NCBI GenBank assembly: GCA_045128275.1
Contig: JBGVRH010000074.1
Location: 1-64,000 of the forward strand
DNA length: 64,000 bases
Source of the DNA: CAMEON01 sp045128275
GTDB lineage: Bacteria; Bacillota; Clostridia; Oscillospirales; CAG-272
Direction: 5' to 3'
The translations under genes and the position numbers were made by a program. The stretch's first letter is position 1. Each line of letters starts with the position of its first letter. Positions 50,289-58,950 of the stretch are shown piece after piece. The notes beneath the pieces were generated by a model. The model made no database searches. It saw nothing but the letters and a program-made list of their open reading frames with translations, and was not told where the DNA came from.

Positions 50289-51158
50289 ATGAAACGGATC
50301 GCCATACTGGGCTGTGAGAATTCCCATGCCAACGCCTTTCTGAAATTCATCCGTGAGAGAGAAGAGTTCTCCGACGTAGAGGTCGTGGGGGTTTACAGCG
50401 ACCAAAAAGAGGCGGCGGAGAAGCTGCGGGAGCAGTTCGGCGTGCCCGTCCTGGAGGACTACGGCGAGGCCGTGGGAGGAATCGACGGTCTCATCATCAC
50501 CGCCCGCCACGGAGATAACCACTACAAGTACGCAAAGCCCTACGTCGACAGCGGCATTCCCATGTTCATCGACAAGCCCATCACGGTGAGCGAGGAGGAG
50601 GCCGTGGAGTTCATGCGCCGCCTCAAGGAGAAGAACACCCCCATCTCGGGCGGATCTTCCCTGAAGCAGGACATTTATATCAAGCAGCTGAAGCAAGCCG
50701 CAACAGACCGTGTAGGCGGGGCCACCCTCGGCGGTCTTGTCCGCGCGCCCTACCAAAAGGAGAACCCCTACGGCGGCTTCTACTTCTATGCCCAGCATCT
50801 GGTAGAGATGGTCTGTGAGATCTTCGGCCGCTTCCCGATCTCGGTGACGGCCAAGGAGAACGGGGGTCAGCTCCACGTGCTGTTCCACTATGAGGACTAC
50901 GATTGCGTAGGACTGTTCTGCGACAACAACTACTATTACTACGCCTCCCGCATGGCCGAGTCCGACGTGCAGAGCTTCGTGATCCCCTCCACTGAGGATT
51001 GGTTCTATGAGGAATTTAAGGAATTCTACGGCATCCTATCGGGAGAGAGGCAGACCGTCACCTACGAGGAGTTCATCTCCCCCGTGTTCATCATGAACGC
51101 CATTCAGCGATCCTTGGCCAGCGGTACGGAAGAGGCCGTCCGCCCCATTGAACTGTAA
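50289..51158 (+). CDS. Gfo/Idh/MocA oxidoreductase (second of operon)
   Basis: 289 aa from the ATG at 50289 (GAGGTG upstream, ten bases after the previous stop). KRIAILGCENSHANAFLKF is the Rossmann N-terminus; GIPMFIDKPITVSEEEAVEF carries the DKP version of EKP. Smaller than the first enzyme; it may work in sequence with it. Confidence 0.88.
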   Translation: MKRIAILGCENSHANAFLKFIREREEFSDVEVVGVYSDQKEAAEKLREQFGVPVLEDYGEAVGGIDGLIITARHGDNHYKYAKPYVDSGIPMFIDKPITVSEEEAVEFMRRLKEKNTPISGGSSLKQDIYIKQLKQAATDRVGGATLGGLVRAPYQKENPYGGFYFYAQHLVEMVCEIFGRFPISVTAKENGGQLHVLFHYEDYDCVGLFCDNNYYYYASRMAESDVQSFVIPSTEDWFYEEFKEFYGILSGERQTVTYEEFISPVFIMNAIQRSLASGTEEAVRPIEL

Positions 51159-51191
51159 GTCCGCCCAAACCACACAAAAGGAGTCTTCCCC

Positions 51192-51950
51192 ATGAAAGCA
51201 TACAAGAAAGACCTGTTAGCAGTCCAGATCCACGATACCCGCGCCGAGATGGGTGCCGCCGCCGCCAAGGATATCAAGGCCTGCATCCTGTCCCTTTTGG
51301 AGAAAAAGGAGACCATCAACATGATCTTCGCCGCCGCACCCTCCCAAAACGAGGTGCTGGAGGGCCTGGCCACCGACAGGGAGATCCCCTGGGATCGGGT
51401 GAACGCCTTCCACATGGACGAGTACATCGGCCTTCCCGCCGACGCGCCCCAGGGCTTCGGTAATTTTTTGAAGGAGCATATCTTCGGCTTGGCTGACTTC
51501 AAGGAGGTGTTCTACATCGACATCACCGCCGAGGATGCCGAGGCCGAGTGCGACCGCTACGCCGCCCTGCTCCGGCAGTACCCCACCGATATCGTGGTCA
51601 TGGGCATCGGGGAGAACGGCCACATCGCCTTCAACGACCCGCCCGTGGCGGATTTTGCCGACCCCAAGGCGGTCAAGCCCGTGGAGCTGGATCCCATCTG
51701 CCGCAACCAGCAGGTCAACGATGGGTGCTTCGCCACATTGGACGACGTGCCCAAGACCGCCATCACCCTGACCGTCCCCACCCTCTTTGCAGGGGATCAC
51801 CTCTTCTGCATCGTCCCCGCCAAAACCAAGGCCAAGGCCGTCCGCGCCACCCTCTGCGGTGAGATCGGGGAGGCCTGCCCTGCCACTGTCCTGCGCCGCC
51901 ACAAGAGCGCTGTGCTCTACCTGGACGGTGACAGCAGCGCCCTTCTGTGA
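51192..51950 (+). CDS. nagB: Glucosamine-6-phosphate deaminase
   Basis: 252 aa. RVNAFHMDEYIGLPADAPQGFGNFL, DIVVMGIGENGHIAFNDPP and VPTLFAGDHLFCIVPAKTKA are conserved; the GIGENGHIAFNDPP block is the deaminase signature. Converts glucosamine-6-phosphate to fructose-6-phosphate and ammonia. The ATG follows AAAGGAG. The stop overlaps a possible GTG start of nagA. Confidence 0.94.
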   Translation: MKAYKKDLLAVQIHDTRAEMGAAAAKDIKACILSLLEKKETINMIFAAAPSQNEVLEGLATDREIPWDRVNAFHMDEYIGLPADAPQGFGNFLKEHIFGLADFKEVFYIDITAEDAEAECDRYAALLRQYPTDIVVMGIGENGHIAFNDPPVADFADPKAVKPVELDPICRNQQVNDGCFATLDDVPKTAITLTVPTLFAGDHLFCIVPAKTKAKAVRATLCGEIGEACPATVLRRHKSAVLYLDGDSSALL

Positions 51951-51958
51951 TATGCCCT

Positions 51959-53110
51959 ATGAAAAGAATAAAATCCGATCAGATCATACTGGAAGACCGT
52001 CTGTTTGACGGGTACGTATATGTTGAAAACGGCATCATCACCGACGTGACCGCCGAGGAACGCCCCGCCGACGAGGTCTTTGACATGACAGGCTACTACG
52101 TCAGCCCCGGCTTCATCGACATCCACACCCACGGCGGCGGCGGATACCGCTTTGAGGGCAGTACCGAGGAGATCATAAACGGTTGCAAATTCCACCTGAA
52201 GCACGGCACCACGGCCATCTGTCCCACCGTGTCGGCGGCTCCCTTTGCCTCCATGGCAATCTCGGCGCGCAATATCAAGGCCGCCATGGCCGACCCGCGG
52301 GTCAAGGGCACCGTCCTCGGCGTCCATATGGAGGGGCCTTACCTTTCCGCCAAGCAGGCGGGAGCCCAATGTCCTACCCACATCACCCCGCCCATGGAGG
52401 AGGACTACCTGCCCTTCATCCGCAAGCACGCCGACGTGATCGCCCGATGGACATACGCCCCCGAGAACGACACCGACGAGAAATTCGTCAAGACCTTGCA
52501 GGAGTACGGCATCATCCCCTCGGCGGGGCACAGTGACGCCATCTACAGCGATCTCCTTCGCGCCTATGAGCATGGGTGCGCTTTGGTGACCCACCTCTAC
52601 TCCTGCACCTCCACCATCACCCGCGACCACGGCTTCCGTCGACTGGGGGTCATCGAGACGGCGTACCTGATGGATGATATGTTCGTAGAGATCATCTGCG
52701 ACGGCAAGCACCTGCCCCCCGAGCTGATCCGATTGATCTACCGGATCAAGGGAGCCGACCGCATCGCCCTGGTCACCGACAGCCTGGCCCTGGCGGGGAC
52801 GGAGCAGACCCACGGCTTCATGCAGGATACCGAGTTCATCATCGAGGACGGTGTCTGCAAGCTCATGGATCGGAGCGCCTTCGCGGGGAGCATTGCCACG
52901 GCGGATCGTCTGGTGCGGGTGGCGGTCAAGGAAGCGGGTATTTCCCTGCCCGACGCGGTGAAGATGATGACCCTGACCCCCGCAAGGATCATGGGTCTGA
53001 CGGGCAAGGGCCGACTCGCCGCGGGGATGGATGCGGATATCGCGGTTTTTGACGGGGATATCCGCATCAAAGCGGTTTTTGCCAAGGGTGAGCTCATCGG
53101 CATGGCATAA
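51959..53110 (+). CDS. nagA: N-acetylglucosamine-6-phosphate deacetylase
   Basis: 383 aa from the ATG at 51959; a GTG at 51947 overlapping the nagB stop is the alternative. Neither has a good ribosome site, so coupling to nagB is likely. GFIDIHTHGGGGYRFEGS, LGVHMEGPYLS, PSAGHSDAIYSDL, THLYSCTSTITRDHGF and LVTDSLALAG mark the amidohydrolase metal site and catalytic Asp. Feeds nagB. The DNA TGATATGCCCTATG at the junction matches hairpin array C sequence. Confidence 0.94.
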   Translation: MKRIKSDQIILEDRLFDGYVYVENGIITDVTAEERPADEVFDMTGYYVSPGFIDIHTHGGGGYRFEGSTEEIINGCKFHLKHGTTAICPTVSAAPFASMAISARNIKAAMADPRVKGTVLGVHMEGPYLSAKQAGAQCPTHITPPMEEDYLPFIRKHADVIARWTYAPENDTDEKFVKTLQEYGIIPSAGHSDAIYSDLLRAYEHGCALVTHLYSCTSTITRDHGFRRLGVIETAYLMDDMFVEIICDGKHLPPELIRLIYRIKGADRIALVTDSLALAGTEQTHGFMQDTEFIIEDGVCKLMDRSAFAGSIATADRLVRVAVKEAGISLPDAVKMMTLTPARIMGLTGKGRLAAGMDADIAVFDGDIRIKAVFAKGELIGMA

Positions 53111-53140
53111 ACCCTGATTCCACGCTTACCCAAGCATAGA

Positions 53141-53174
53141 AAATGACCCCGACCAAATGCTGTCGGGGTCATTT
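53141..53174. terminator. Terminator between nagA and the GH95 gene
   Basis: AAATGACCCCGAC, eight-base loop, GTCGGGGTCATTT; serves the convergent genes. Confidence 0.85.
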
Positions 53175-53203
53175 CTTGATGGAGAGAAGCCGCTGCCGGT
53201 CTC

Positions 53204-55417
53204 TCAACGGGCAAGGCGCAGAATCCTGCTCTCTCCCGCGGCCAGAGCCAAACGGCACTTCTCCATGCCACGAACCAGAATACTCATATCCATATCGCGG
53301 TGAGCGGTAACGGTCACGGTGACGGCTCCGTCCTCCGTCCACGCAATATCCACAGTACCCTCGGGGAACACCAGACCCCGAACCAAGCCGTGACCCAGCC
53401 GCTCGGGCAGGGCGGGCAGGATGGAGAGAGCATCCTTCTGGTAGCAGAAGACCATCTCCTGGAGGGCGTTAACGATACCGAAGTCGGCGTCCAGCTGGAC
53501 GAAGGCCTCCCCCTCCCATTCCAGGGTGATGCCCATATTCCGCCAATCGTTGTGGGTGGTCATGAGGGAGTTCATGACCACGCTCTTGGCCATGACGTCC
53601 AGGCAATCGACGGATCGCTCCCCCTCCCCCATGCGAGCGTAGATGGAGGCCATGTGGGCCAGAGACCAGCCCGACTGGGAGCCCAGCTTGCGGAGGCGGA
53701 CGGCCTGCTTGAAGGCCTCGAACAGGGCGGGCTGACTGTGGGCCGTCACCTCGGTGCCGGGGAAGACGGGGTAGATGTGGGAGAGGTGACGATGGTGGTA
53801 GTTGTCCTTGATGTCGGGGTGCATCCACTCCTTCACCGCCCCGTCCTCATTGAGCATGTAGGGCGGGATCTTCCCGAGCAGGGCACGGAATTCCTCCTCC
53901 TCGTCGGTATAGAGTCCCGTGATTTCCATGCCCTCCAGGAGGTTGGTCAAAAGCTCCTTGAGGATGGCGAAATCCATGGTGGCGTTCTGGGCCACCACGC
54001 CTGTGTGTCCCTCGGGGGTGTTCTCAGGAGAGACGGCGGGGTAGAGGCGGATGTAATCCCCGTCCTCCACGGCGTAGTCCAGATAGAACAGGGCGGCCTC
54101 CCGCATGAAGGGGAGGATCTCCTCCCGCAACAGGGTCTTGTCCCCCGTGTAGAGGTAGTATTCCCAGAAATGGCGGCAGAGCCAGCCCGCACAGCTGATC
54201 CAGTTGAGGATCACCGACACGGGGACGCAGGGGCCCGACGCGCCCGGGGTGGTGTAGGCCGAGATCCAGATGCCGCGGGTGCCGAACATCTGTCTTGCGC
54301 ACTCGCGAAGCTTCTCGGTCTTGGCGGTGTAGTAGCGGAGGAGGGGCGGGATGGCGTAGGAGAGCCCACCCGCCATGGTGTGCCAGTAGGTGATCTCCAC
54401 GTTCTCGTTGGCCACGTACTGGCTCCAGGCCAGGTGATGGTCGCCGTGCCACAGTCCGTACAGGGGGACGGGATAGCCTTCCTCGGAGGCCGCCGAAATG
54501 AACAGGTACCGCCCGAAGCGCCACAGCCGCTCCAGGAGGGCGGGGGAAGCTTCGGAATCATAAGCCTCATCCAGCAACTCCTCGTTGGTAGCGTCGAAGT
54601 CCTCCTCGGGAGCCAGCTCCAGGGAAACGCCATCGTACAGGGGCTGATGGAGGGCGATATGATCCCGCAACAGCTCGTCGTAGGTCTTGCCCATGACGGC
54701 ATCCAAGGAGCAGTCCGAGCCGTGGGATCCGCAACGGATCAGGACGGTGTAGTCCGAGCCTGTCACCGTAATAGCCGAGCCGCTGACGGTAGCGGTATAG
54801 TCACCCACAAACGCCACGCGGGCGGATGTGTACCCCGCGGCCGAGGCGCGGTACAGGCCGTGCTCGGTAGTCTCGGACTCCGCCGTTTCGTTGTAGAGGT
54901 GAAAATCGTAGGTGGCGGTAAAGGGTTTGTCGGCGGTCATACGCATCACGGTCACGTCGGCGGAGCGGGACACGAAGGTCTCACGGCGGTAGTGACAGCC
55001 CTCCACGGTGAAGTCCACGAAGGCCTCGCCCCTCCGCATATCCACTCCACGGCGGTATTTTTTGAAGACCGTGGAGGGGGAGAAGGAGATCTCCAGTCTG
55101 CCTACGGAATGGGGACAGTCCACAGGGGTGGTCGCCCCTTTTTCCAGGAGGGCGTGAGCCAGATTCTCCCGATTGGCGGCAGCGTAGTCTCCCCGATCCA
55201 GAGCCTCCCGCATCTCGCGGATGGCGTGGGTCACGTCGGGGATCTCACGGTCATAGCCCCCCTCCCACAGGTCGAAGCGATTGAAGGTAATCACTTCCCT
55301 GCCCACCGAGCCGGGGATCAGGATACCCGTCAGGCCGTTGCCCAGGGGGAGCGCCTCCCGCCACAGCTCCTTTGCCCAGGAGGCGGGTCTTTTCAGCGTG
55401 TAAATATGTCTGCTCAT
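53204..55417 (-). CDS. GH95-type alpha-L-fucosidase-like enzyme
   Basis: 737 aa from the ATG at 55417 (AGGAGATACGC upstream). The N-terminal beta domain starts WREALPLGNGLTGILIPG. The helical barrel has LAWSQYVANENVEITYWHTM (the two Asn of the family NxN), YPAVSPENTPEG (candidate Glu), KDNYHHRHLSHIYPVFPGTEV and FVQLDADFGIVNALQEM (candidate Asp). GH95 acts on fucosylated or galactosylated glycans. No signal peptide. Convergent to the nag operon. Confidence 0.91.
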   Translation of the reverse strand: MSRHIYTLKRPASWAKELWREALPLGNGLTGILIPGSVGREVITFNRFDLWEGGYDREIPDVTHAIREMREALDRGDYAAANRENLAHALLEKGATTPVDCPHSVGRLEISFSPSTVFKKYRRGVDMRRGEAFVDFTVEGCHYRRETFVSRSADVTVMRMTADKPFTATYDFHLYNETAESETTEHGLYRASAAGYTSARVAFVGDYTATVSGSAITVTGSDYTVLIRCGSHGSDCSLDAVMGKTYDELLRDHIALHQPLYDGVSLELAPEEDFDATNEELLDEAYDSEASPALLERLWRFGRYLFISAASEEGYPVPLYGLWHGDHHLAWSQYVANENVEITYWHTMAGGLSYAIPPLLRYYTAKTEKLRECARQMFGTRGIWISAYTTPGASGPCVPVSVILNWISCAGWLCRHFWEYYLYTGDKTLLREEILPFMREAALFYLDYAVEDGDYIRLYPAVSPENTPEGHTGVVAQNATMDFAILKELLTNLLEGMEITGLYTDEEEEFRALLGKIPPYMLNEDGAVKEWMHPDIKDNYHHRHLSHIYPVFPGTEVTAHSQPALFEAFKQAVRLRKLGSQSGWSLAHMASIYARMGEGERSVDCLDVMAKSVVMNSLMTTHNDWRNMGITLEWEGEAFVQLDADFGIVNALQEMVFCYQKDALSILPALPERLGHGLVRGLVFPEGTVDIAWTEDGAVTVTVTAHRDMDMSILVRGMEKCRLALAAGESRILRLAR

Positions 55418-55515
55418 ATGCGTATCTCCTGTCTGCTGTTCCGCAAGCGCGCGGTGATCGAGGGGGATGGGGATCCATATCGGATACCCTCCCTCCGATC
55501 TCATAGGATGCTACC

Positions 55516-55544
55516 ATTGTAACACAGAATACGGGGAATGTCAA
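55516..55544 (-). promoter_or_regulatory. Promoter of the GH95 gene
   Basis: Minus strand TTGACA (55544-55539), 17-base spacer, TACAAT (55521-55516). Confidence 0.8.
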
Positions 55545-55703
55545 GAGACGGAGGTTTCGGTTGCTTCATCCGATCAAAAAATCAATACAAAGAAAGGAAA
55601 GCAACGCAACATCAACGATGCGGGGTAGCGGGATCTCCGCTTGCATAATCCCGCGTCATCCGACACATACTACCCTTGCACACCGTAATAGGGGGTATAT
55701 TTC

Positions 55704-56105
55704 ATGGGAAACCAGAATCAAGATAAATTCAACCAAGCCAACGCAACCGACACCGAAACCACCGCCAACAGCCAAGCGGACACCGCTACCCAAACGCCCA
55801 CCAACGGCGCGGACGATATGCTCTGCCTTATGGAACAGAGCGGGAAGACCTGCGGGCTGGGGCAATGGATGAAGTGTCTCCGCAAGCCCGCCCTGTCCAT
55901 GCAGTACACCGTGGACAAGCGGCACATTCCCGACATGGACGACGATCCTACGGGACAGACACAGGTCAAGGGCTCCAACTCCGACACGGTATCGGTCAAG
56001 GGGGGCTTTACCATTCGCTACTTCGACTTCGCCGCCGGGGCTTTTACCCTGCTGGTGGCGGGGTGCATGATCAAGGCACTGTGCTGTGTGAAGAAGATGA
56101 TGTAA
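55704..56105 (+). CDS. Unknown small protein with C-terminal membrane segment
   Basis: 133 aa. A Gln/Asn/Thr-rich N-terminus (about 1-35) leads to a Cys-containing middle (LCLMEQSGKTCGLGQWMKC) and an AAGAFTLLVAGCMIKALCCV membrane helix at the C-terminus. The ribosome site is weak (GGGGGT) and no clear promoter is seen, but codon use fits and a terminator follows. No known family. Confidence 0.58.
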   Translation: MGNQNQDKFNQANATDTETTANSQADTATQTPTNGADDMLCLMEQSGKTCGLGQWMKCLRKPALSMQYTVDKRHIPDMDDDPTGQTQVKGSNSDTVSVKGGFTIRYFDFAAGAFTLLVAGCMIKALCCVKKMM

Positions 56106-56112
56106 CAGAAAG

Positions 56113-56146
56113 AGGAGCCGACCGCATGAGTCAGCTCCTTTTTTTC
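56113..56146. terminator. Terminator between the small membrane protein and S24 repressor genes
   Basis: AGGAGC-CGAC ... GTCA-GCTCCT then seven T. Confidence 0.72.
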
Positions 56147-56159
56147 TGTTGGGTCAGTT

Positions 56160-57170
56160 TTACTTTCTCTTCAGCTTCCCCACCACGCGGCCACAGCAGG
56201 CCACGTCCTCGAAGTCCTTGAGGGGGATGGGGGCGTATTTGGGGTTCAGGGAAATGAGATGATCGCCGCCGTACTTCTTGAAGTAGCCCGCGCCGTCCAG
56301 GACGAAGATGCCCAGCTCGCCCTCTTCCACGGTGTCGGCGGTCTGGATGAGGAGGATATCCCCCGAGCGGTACTTAGGCTCCATGCTGTCTCCGTTGATG
56401 CGGAGGGCGTAGTCGGCCTCGGCGGTACGGGGATCGTCGGGAATGGTAATCTCCTCCACGCGGTCGGCATCCGACAAAAACTCACCGATACCCGCCGACA
56501 CAGGGAAATCGTACAGCCCGATGCTTCGGCGGCGGAGGCCTGCAGGGAGGCTGTCGGAGCGGGTGAGGAGGGAGCGGGGGATGGCAGGCTCGGAAGGAGC
56601 GGCGGTATCGGTCTGCGCCCCGCCTCGGATGAGGTCGGCGGCGGTGATGGAGGCGGCGGGGGTCACGGCATCAGCCGCGGAGGCAGTCTCCTCGGGGAGG
56701 GCATCGGACATAGTGACGCGGAAGGCGGCATCGGCGGCATCGTTCTCCTCGGGGCGACGGAGGCGGGGAGCCCCTCGGCGGGCACCTCGGCGGGCCAGAT
56801 CGTGGAGCTTGATGGCCTCCTCGTCGGCCTGTCGCTCGGCGCGGGTGCGCTCCATGTCCATCACGGCCAGGGTCAGAGCGCGGCCGTAGCTATCCAGCTC
56901 GCGGTAGGACTCCACCAGGGTCATCTCCTCGGGCTCCAGGGTATAGTTGTTGGTATTCTCGGGGACACCCGTGATGAGCCAATCCAGCGAGCAATCCAGG
57001 GCGCGGCTGATGGCCACGATGTTGGACAGCTTGGGGGAATCGCTGATGCCCGCCAGGAGCTTGGACAGGGTTCCCAGGGGGATGCCCGTCATCTCCGAGA
57101 GCTTGTCGTTGGTGATCTTACGGCTGCTCTTGAGCTTTTTGATCCGTTCCAGATAGGTTTCCTGTTCCAT
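56160..57170 (-). CDS. XRE/S24 LexA-CI-type repressor
   Basis: 336 aa from the ATG at 57170 (GGAGTG upstream). N-terminal HTH (LKSSRKITNDKLSEMTGIPL, TLSKLLAGISDSPKL), a long low-complexity Ala/Arg linker (about 110-220), then the S24 domain: VSAGIGEF (cleavage-site-like), INGDSMEPKYRSGDILL (catalytic Ser) and GAGYFKKYGGDHL (catalytic Lys). Likely a self-cleaving stress repressor, much longer than CI in its linker. Confidence 0.9.
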   Translation of the reverse strand: MEQETYLERIKKLKSSRKITNDKLSEMTGIPLGTLSKLLAGISDSPKLSNIVAISRALDCSLDWLITGVPENTNNYTLEPEEMTLVESYRELDSYGRALTLAVMDMERTRAERQADEEAIKLHDLARRGARRGAPRLRRPEENDAADAAFRVTMSDALPEETASAADAVTPAASITAADLIRGGAQTDTAAPSEPAIPRSLLTRSDSLPAGLRRRSIGLYDFPVSAGIGEFLSDADRVEEITIPDDPRTAEADYALRINGDSMEPKYRSGDILLIQTADTVEEGELGIFVLDGAGYFKKYGGDHLISLNPKYAPIPLKDFEDVACCGRVVGKLKRK

Positions 57171-57212
57171 GGCCACTCCGTTCCCGCTGTCGGCGGTTTC
57201 TTTATTGGAATT

Positions 57213-57241
57213 ATTATAGCACATTTTTTGTCGTTTGTAAA
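57213..57241 (-). promoter_or_regulatory. Promoter of the S24 repressor gene
   Basis: Minus strand TTTACA (57241-57236), 17-base spacer, TATAAT (57218-57213). Confidence 0.8.
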
Positions 57242-57268
57242 GGGGTTTCGGAAATTATTTTTCCGAAT

Positions 57269-58642
57269 TCAGCCGATTTTTTCGAGAACGGCGGTGATCG
57301 CCTGCCCCAAGGGCTCCAGGGCGGCCTTGGCCTCGTCAAAGGTGTTCCCCGCCGCCCCCATCTCCACGGTCAGCACCCGTACGTCCCCCAGGTCGCTCAC
57401 CATCCCGCCGCCGCTCTTGACCCGCACGGGGCGGCTCAGGGAGGGGTGGATCTCCCACAGCTCCTGCCGCAGGGCCAGTGCCACGGCGAGATCATGCCCC
57501 AGAGCGGCGGATCCCCGCCCCCCGCTGACCGACAGGCGGATCTGGGCGCAGGGAGCTTGCCCGCCTCTTCCGTCTGTGCGGAGGATGCCTCCCTCCGCCG
57601 TCAGCTCGGCGGAACGGCGCAGGTCTATGACCAGCCCGATATCAGGGTAGAGACGGCAGTAGTAGCGAATGGCGGCCTCGGTGCGGTCACGGAAATTGGC
57701 GGCGGATTCCTCGGGGGTAGTGGCCAAGCGGAGGTGGATGACCGTGACGCCCAGCTCCCGCAGGCGGCGGGCCAGGGCAGAGCCGAGAGCCACCACCCCA
57801 TCGGGGGCGTTGGGGGAAACGGTGAGAGCCAGGCCTCCCGTGGCGGGATCGTACCAGGCCGCGCCGTCGCCGTAGCCCTCGTAGGGATGGGTGTTGATCA
57901 TCAGGACGGCGGGAGCTGCAGTCTTCCAGGGAGAATCGGTGGGGAGGGTGGCGGGAAGATCCGCTCCCGCGTTGTCGATATAGCCCGCACCGCGGTCGGG
58001 GCAGCTCAGGTCTTGGGAAACGATGGGGTAGCAACCGTCGGGGATGGGGATGGGCGGCTCGGTCTCGGGCAGGTCGGTGAGCGGCTCGGTCGCCTCGGAG
58101 GGAGGATCGGTCACGGTAGCGGGCGGATCGGTTACATCAATGGGCGGCTCGCTCTCGCTTTCGGTAGCCGTCTGGGGGGCGGTGTCGGTTGGATCGGTAG
58201 GGACAGAATGGATCGTCTCGGTTTCAACCGTCAGGGTATCGGTGGGATCCCCCTCGCTTTCGGGAGGAGAGGTCAGCTCCTCGGGGAGAGTATCGGTCTC
58301 GGGATCGGGATCGGCTATGTCCGTGGGCTCTTCAGCGGCGGTGTCGGTTTCGATGCCCCGCTCTGTTTCTGTGACGGGTTCCCATGGGAGAGAGAAGCCG
58401 CCGTGCAGACCTCCTCCGAGGCCCTGGGATCGCCTCCCGCCCATCCACAGTCCCAGGAGCGTCACCCCCACCGCTACCGCCGCCAATGCCACCGCCGCTC
58501 GGCGCGGGGGCGTCCACCGTATGGGCGGGAACAGATCGTCTAATAATATGTAGAGCTTTGACCGCCTCACGCGGGCGGAAGGGGGGCCCACGTTGGGAGC
58601 CCTGGCGGGGAGGTGGGGGCTACGGTCTTGTTGGGTATTCAT
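57269..58642 (-). CDS. SpoIIP-like sporulation protein with altered active-site motifs
   Basis: 457 aa from the ATG at 58642 (GGAGGAAG upstream). N-terminal membrane anchor (about 50-70), long acidic Thr/Glu/Pro stalk (about 90-195), then a domain resembling SpoIIP: PAVLMINTHPYEGYGD where the family has HTHTxE, LVIDLRRSAE where it has DxHRDA, and VEMGAAGNTFDEAKAAL near the end. It follows gpr, the usual Clostridia order. Key His and Asp are replaced (N, R, S), so amidase/lytic activity is doubtful. Confidence 0.75.
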   Translation of the reverse strand: MNTQQDRSPHLPARAPNVGPPSARVRRSKLYILLDDLFPPIRWTPPRRAAVALAAVAVGVTLLGLWMGGRRSQGLGGGLHGGFSLPWEPVTETERGIETDTAAEEPTDIADPDPETDTLPEELTSPPESEGDPTDTLTVETETIHSVPTDPTDTAPQTATESESEPPIDVTDPPATVTDPPSEATEPLTDLPETEPPIPIPDGCYPIVSQDLSCPDRGAGYIDNAGADLPATLPTDSPWKTAAPAVLMINTHPYEGYGDGAAWYDPATGGLALTVSPNAPDGVVALGSALARRLRELGVTVIHLRLATTPEESAANFRDRTEAAIRYYCRLYPDIGLVIDLRRSAELTAEGGILRTDGRGGQAPCAQIRLSVSGGRGSAALGHDLAVALALRQELWEIHPSLSRPVRVKSGGGMVSDLGDVRVLTVEMGAAGNTFDEAKAALEPLGQAITAVLEKIG

Positions 58643-58721
58643 GATCTTCCTCCTTTTTCGGTTTCTTTGCTTCACCCATATATATGCGGCAGTTTTGGGG
58701 AAAATGAATCAAATTTGGGTT

Positions 58722-58921
58722 TGCCTGGGCGAAGCCCGTCACGCCCGAAGGGCATCGTTCCTCTCCGTTGCGCCCAACGGGCGCACATCATTTGCCCCAT
58801 CGGGGCAACATCATTTCACCGCGGGTCACCGCGGTGAACATCATTGCGCCTGCGGTTTCGTCCGCGGCGCACATCGTTTGCGGTTGATCGGAACGATAAA
58901 CCGCTCGCAATCGCCTGCCAC
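58722..58921. repeat. Hairpin array B with constant ACATCATT linkers
   Basis: Successive hairpins GGGC-gaa-GCCC, GCCC-gaa-GGGC, TGCGCCC-aac-GGGCGCA, TGCCCC-atc-GGGGCA, TCACCGCGG-gtca-CCGCGGTGA, GCGCC.../GGCGC and TGCGGTT.../AAACCGC. Three ACATCATT linkers (one shares its first base with the stem) plus ACATCGTT join the later ones. Same linker as array A in the opposite orientation relative to transcription. Lies between gpr and the SpoIIP-like gene. Confidence 0.83.
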
Positions 58922-58950
58922 ATAAGCGCAAAGTCCACAGGATCATGCCT

